From the NCBI GenBank assembly GCA_030671465.1, contig DAOVIP010000042.1, positions 1 to 9,650 of the forward strand: a DNA stretch of 9,650 nucleotides. Direction: 5' to 3'. This document shows positions 7,463 to 9,650 of this stretch, piece by piece (positions within the stretch are counted from its first letter, which is position 1; every line of letters begins with the position of its first letter). The DNA is from Candidatus Aminicenantota bacterium. Lineage in GTDB: Bacteria; Acidobacteriota; Aminicenantia; UBA2199. The notes beneath the pieces were generated by a model that was not told the origin of the DNA, searched no databases, and was given only the letters and a program-made list of their open reading frames with translations. The position numbers and the translations under genes are program-made.

Positions 7463-7749
7463 AAAAATAAATCAGATTCGGTCATTCGAAAGGCCCAGAT
7501 AATTTTGTTCTTATTGGATAAGGGGGGTAATGTCTTCTGAAACAATTTTCTATAAATGATCTCCTGTTCATATAACAGAGCATCTTCATCATCACCGAAC
7601 TCATCGGGGTTCTGTTTTTGATTGTCCAGATTTATTTGACTGATGATATCCGGAATATTATCCGGATTTGTTTTGGATGTCGGGCTTGAAACCGGGGCAA
7701 AAAGCGAGGTCCAAAAGCTCAGTATGATTACAATGACAAAATATTTCAT
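7459..7749 (-). CDS. Small exported or membrane-tethered protein coupled to the histidine kinase
   Basis: I do not recognise this 96-residue protein. Residues 1-22 are a signal-like hydrophobic stretch (VIVIILSFWTSLFAPV). A cut after LFA would put Pro at +1, which is poor for signal peptidase, so it may stay as an N-terminal anchor. There is no cysteine, hence no lipobox. The mature part is acidic in the middle (NPDEFGDDEDALLYEQE, 47-63) and basic to hydrophobic toward the end (IIYRKLFQK, then NKIIWAFRM). The only other Met is residue 90, so the ATG at 7749 is the only plausible start. The gene is real by context: a strong promoter sits directly in front and its stop overlaps the kinase start (ATGA). 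I infer a periplasmic accessory of the kinase, such as a modulator or ligand precursor; nothing in the sequence proves this. Confidence 0.7.
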   Translation of the reverse strand: MKYFVIVIILSFWTSLFAPVSSPTSKTNPDNIPDIISQINLDNQKQNPDEFGDDEDALLYEQEIIYRKLFQKTLPPLSNKNKIIWAFRMTESDLFL

Positions 7750-7755
7750 GATTTA

Positions 7756-7784
7756 ATTATACCAATTGGACAAAAAAATGTCGA
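7756..7784 (-). promoter_or_regulatory. Strong sigma-70-type promoter of the kinase operon, predicted leaderless
   Basis: On the minus strand the -35 box is TCGACA (7784-7779), followed by a 17-base spacer ending in TGG and the consensus -10 TATAAT (7761-7756). The TGN directly before TATAAT makes it an extended -10. Only six bases separate the -10 from the ATG at 7749, so the expected +1, about seven bases after the -10, is the A of the start codon. No Shine-Dalgarno precedes the ATG, which agrees with a leaderless transcript. The spacer contains a palindrome, CCAATTGG. Confidence 0.75.
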
Positions 7785-7845
7785 ATGATACTATGCCCCT
7801 GAGTGGGCGGAATTCATATCCTTAACATTCTTATTGTGGGTTAAA

Positions 7846-7874
7846 TTGAAATGCGGTCAATATTTATATATAAT
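7846..7874 (+). promoter_or_regulatory. Sigma-70-type promoter of pcm
   Basis: TTGAAA (7846-7851), a 17-base spacer and consensus TATAAT (7869-7874) predict a start of transcription near 7881. This leaves a leader of about 15 bases to the ATG at 7896. It points away from the kinase-operon promoter, and the two share a spacer of 146 bp between start codons. Between them lies a small dyad, GCCCCTGAGTGGGC (7795-7808), with four-base arms that may be chance. Confidence 0.72.
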
Positions 7875-7882
7875 TATGTATT

Positions 7883-7887
7883 GAGGG
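7883..7887 (+). promoter_or_regulatory. Ribosome binding site that fixes the pcm start at 7896
   Basis: GAGGG lies eight bases before the ATG at 7896. The alternative in-frame ATG at 7851 has no such site and falls within the -35 box of the promoter, so a transcript from that promoter could not include it. Confidence 0.75.
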
Positions 7888-7895
7888 CTCCGAGC

Positions 7896-8522
7896 ATGTC
7901 TGAAACGTATGAATTGAATCGAAAACATATGGTAGAAAGCCAGATTAGAAACCGAGGTGTGAAGGATAAAAGGGTGATTGATGCCCTGCTGAAGATTCCC
8001 CGGGATTTGTTTGTTCCTGAAATTGATAAGATTCATAGTCATCATGACGGGCCTCTGTCAATCGGATATGGGCAGACTATCTCCCAGCCCTATATAGTGG
8101 CTTATATGACAGAACTGTTAGAACTGGAAGGGGATGAACGGGTATTGGAGATTGGCACCGGTTCTGGTTATCAAACTGCCATTCTGGCCGAAATAGTGAA
8201 ACAGGTCTTTACCATAGAGGTCATCAAGCATCTGGCCAACAGTGCCGAGAAACTGTTAATCAACCAGCTGGGTTATTCAAACATTCATTTTAAAATCGAT
8301 AATGGTAGAGAAGGCTGGACCCAATATGCCCCTTTTGATAGAATTATCATAACCGCAGCTTCCCGTGCTTTCCCAGAAGCCTTGTTTTTTCAACTGACAG
8401 AAAACGGGATAGCGGTTGCTCCGGTAGGAAATTTTTTTCAACAATTGGTACAATACAAAAAAAAGGATGGGCAAATAAGGGAAAAGATCTTAATCGGGGT
8501 TTCTTTTGTTCCATTGATATGA
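7896..8522 (+). CDS. pcm: Protein-L-isoaspartate O-methyltransferase
   Basis: This cytoplasmic repair enzyme uses S-adenosylmethionine to methylate L-isoaspartyl residues formed in ageing proteins, which lets them return to aspartate. From 7896 it has 208 residues, the same length as E. coli Pcm. Family marks seen: MVESQIRNRGVKDKRVIDALLKIPRDLFVP (12-41), the active-site motif GQTISQPYIVAYMTELL (59-75), SAM motif I VLEIGTGSGYQTA (83-95), APFDRIIITAA (145-155) and a C-terminus ending FVPLI. One oddity is that the usual GDG before the Gly-Trp pair is DNG here (135-137). A longer frame from ATG 7851 exists, but that ATG lies in the promoter and has no ribosome site. The stop overlaps the next gene (ATGA), so the two are translated as a pair. 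Confidence 0.95.
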   Translation: MSETYELNRKHMVESQIRNRGVKDKRVIDALLKIPRDLFVPEIDKIHSHHDGPLSIGYGQTISQPYIVAYMTELLELEGDERVLEIGTGSGYQTAILAEIVKQVFTIEVIKHLANSAEKLLINQLGYSNIHFKIDNGREGWTQYAPFDRIIITAASRAFPEALFFQLTENGIAVAPVGNFFQQLVQYKKKDGQIREKILIGVSFVPLI

Positions 8523-8941
8523 AAAGTAAGTTTTGGGTTTTAATTCTACTTGGAAGCCTATTGTATTCACAGGCCAGGTTCATTCCTCTCTATATTGGAT
8601 CAGCAAAATTTTTGGTTGAAGTGGCCGATACCCGTGAGTTAAGAATCAAGGGCTTGATGTTCAGAAAGGCCATTGCGGATGATTACGGGATGTTGCTGGT
8701 TTTTGATAAGCAAGAGATTCAGGGAATTTGGATGAAAAATATGCTGGTTCGTCTCGATATCATTTTTTTAAATGGAGAGAAACAAATAATTGAAATATTT
8801 AACAATGTTCCCCCCTGTCAAGGTGATCCGTGTGATAGTTATATTTCCAAACTGCCGGCCAAATATGTCCTCGAAATAAGGGCCAATCGCTGCAAAGAAC
8901 TGGATGTAAAGATAGGGGATACCATTTTTTTTGTTGAATAG
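8519..8941 (+). CDS. Exported DUF192 family protein
   Basis: The protein is 140 residues with an N-terminal signal peptide (about 1-19, hydrophobic WVLILLGSLLYS, likely cut near SQA) and a full DUF192 domain. Family motifs are R-x-K-GLMFR (42-49), GMLLVF (57-62), WMKNM (71-75), LDIIF (79-83), the paired cysteines PPCQGDPCDSY (98-108), and YVLEI followed by IGD near the end. The function of DUF192 proteins is not established; many are exported, and this one should be periplasmic. The Cys pair could form a disulfide there. It starts inside the pcm stop codon (ATGA) and has no strong ribosome site, so it depends on pcm transcription and translation. The stop lies 21 bp from the stop of the convergent PAP2 gene. 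Confidence 0.9.
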   Translation: MKSKFWVLILLGSLLYSQARFIPLYIGSAKFLVEVADTRELRIKGLMFRKAIADDYGMLLVFDKQEIQGIWMKNMLVRLDIIFLNGEKQIIEIFNNVPPCQGDPCDSYISKLPAKYVLEIRANRCKELDVKIGDTIFFVE

Positions 8942-8962
8942 CAAAGCAGGCAATAACTTTCT

Positions 8963-9650
8963 TTAGAAAACGTAACTGATCCCGATTCCGGCTCCATCCT
9001 GATGAAGAGACGGAAGTATATTCCAGTGGCGGCTCCTTCTTTTCACCACAAACCTCCCGATGGCATATCCCACCACAGCCCCGAGGAATACATCCGAGAT
9101 CCAGTGCAAATCCTCGGTTATGGTGGCCATACCACCGAGTGTTGCCAGTGAATAACAGATAATTGGGATGAAAGGGGTTTTATTGTATTGATGGGCAATC
9201 ACTGTGGCCAGGGACCAGATGGTTACCGTATGTCCTGAAAAAAAAGCATCGTATTTTGCCCACTGTCCGGGTTCATATCGCTTAAGGAAACCGGATAGTC
9301 CATACCACTCATCCTTACCTTCATCCCAGGATGGTCGTTGCCTGCCGGTCAGGTGTTTTACGGCTTGAACAACAACAAATGAATGTAGCATGGCTTGAAT
9401 GGCCAGTGAACCGGTTTCAACCATTTTTTTATCCTTGAACAACCAGCCCCCGGCCAGAAATAATCCGGCAATTGGAAAAGGATATCCCTCACACAAACCG
9501 GAAAAGATGGAGCTTGCATTGTCTATCCATTCATGTTCATTTTGATAATCTTTTATGTTTTTATAGATGGCCTCATCATTGGCAATTAATATGCCGGTAA
9601 CCAGGGCCACGCTTCCCCATACCAGCCACTGGGTGCCTTTTACCCGGAAG
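8963..9650 (-). CDS. PAP2-family membrane phosphatase (5' partial)
   Basis: The frame is open to the right edge of the window. A GTG at 9610 is the first possible start inside it, but 13 further codons are open upstream, so the real start is probably outside. Numbering from that GTG, about five membrane segments carry the PAP2 signature: motif 1 K-x6-RP (Lys85, Arg92, Pro93), motif 2 SGHT (125-128, preceded by Phe rather than Pro) and motif 3 with His169 and Asp173 (LHWISD). The Arg that normally begins motif 3, six residues before the His, is Thr163 here. The family removes phosphate from lipid phosphates such as undecaprenyl pyrophosphate, phosphatidate or lipid A; the substrate here is unknown. 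The protein ends in GAGIGISYVF, a beta-strand-like tail with terminal Phe. It converges on the pcm-DUF192 pair. Confidence 0.88.
   Translation of the reverse strand, partial: FRVKGTQWLVWGSVALVTGILIANDEAIYKNIKDYQNEHEWIDNASSIFSGLCEGYPFPIAGLFLAGGWLFKDKKMVETGSLAIQAMLHSFVVVQAVKHLTGRQRPSWDEGKDEWYGLSGFLKRYEPGQWAKYDAFFSGHTVTIWSLATVIAHQYNKTPFIPIICYSLATLGGMATITEDLHWISDVFLGAVVGYAIGRFVVKRRSRHWNILPSLHQDGAGIGISYVF

Noticed and set aside
8144..8160. TGGCAC followed by CTGG, a partial sigma-54 -24/-12 look-alike.
   Set aside because: The -12 GC is absent and the bases encode the conserved SAM motif (Ile-Gly-Thr-Gly-Ser-Gly) of pcm. It is not at a gene start.

Overview
The window is A+T-rich chromosomal DNA from what looks like a Gram-negative bacterium. 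The evidence is several Sec signal peptides without Gram-positive anchors, an NtrC-class sigma-54 activator, an L-isoaspartyl methyltransferase and an exported DUF192 protein. I cannot place it in a genus. It carries no rRNA, tRNA, CRISPR, phage or insertion-sequence gene, and most of it reads as ordinary chromosome.

Left part (1-1771, + strand). The window opens inside a membrane-anchored LuxR/GerE-type regulator whose 5' end is missing. Next comes a spacer with small repeats, then an exported START/SRPBCC-like protein. A 212-bp gene-free spacer follows, holding a near-perfect GGGGTCAGGTCTTG palindrome of the REP type.

Central part (1772-7749, - strand). Reading right to left, an apparent operon starts from a strong sigma-70-type promoter placed so close to the first ATG that the transcript is predicted to be leaderless. 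It encodes a 96-residue exported or membrane-tethered orphan protein. This overlaps by ATGA a 920-residue histidine kinase (TM, PDZ-like loop, about nine more TMs, GAF, PAS, HisKA, HATPase). The kinase overlaps by ATGA an NtrC-type sigma-54-dependent response regulator. An RluB/RsuA-family pseudouridine synthase follows after 30 bp, and after a further 103 bp comes a single-TM orphan protein, possibly transcribed separately. The kinase and regulator form a complete phosphorelay. The small upstream protein is the most interesting unknown because it is translationally coupled to a kinase that has a periplasmic PDZ-like loop.

Right part (7750-9650). A divergent promoter drives pcm (protein L-isoaspartate O-methyltransferase), which overlaps by ATGA an exported DUF192 protein. 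The pcm start is reassigned to 7896 because the promoter lies over the longer reading frame. Converging on this pair is a PAP2-family membrane phosphatase that runs off the right edge and has an unusual substitution in its third signature motif.

No clear defence system, biosynthetic cluster or mobile gene is visible. The best candidates for something undescribed are the small-protein/PDZ-kinase/sigma-54 regulator operon with its leaderless promoter, and the solitary REP-like palindrome.
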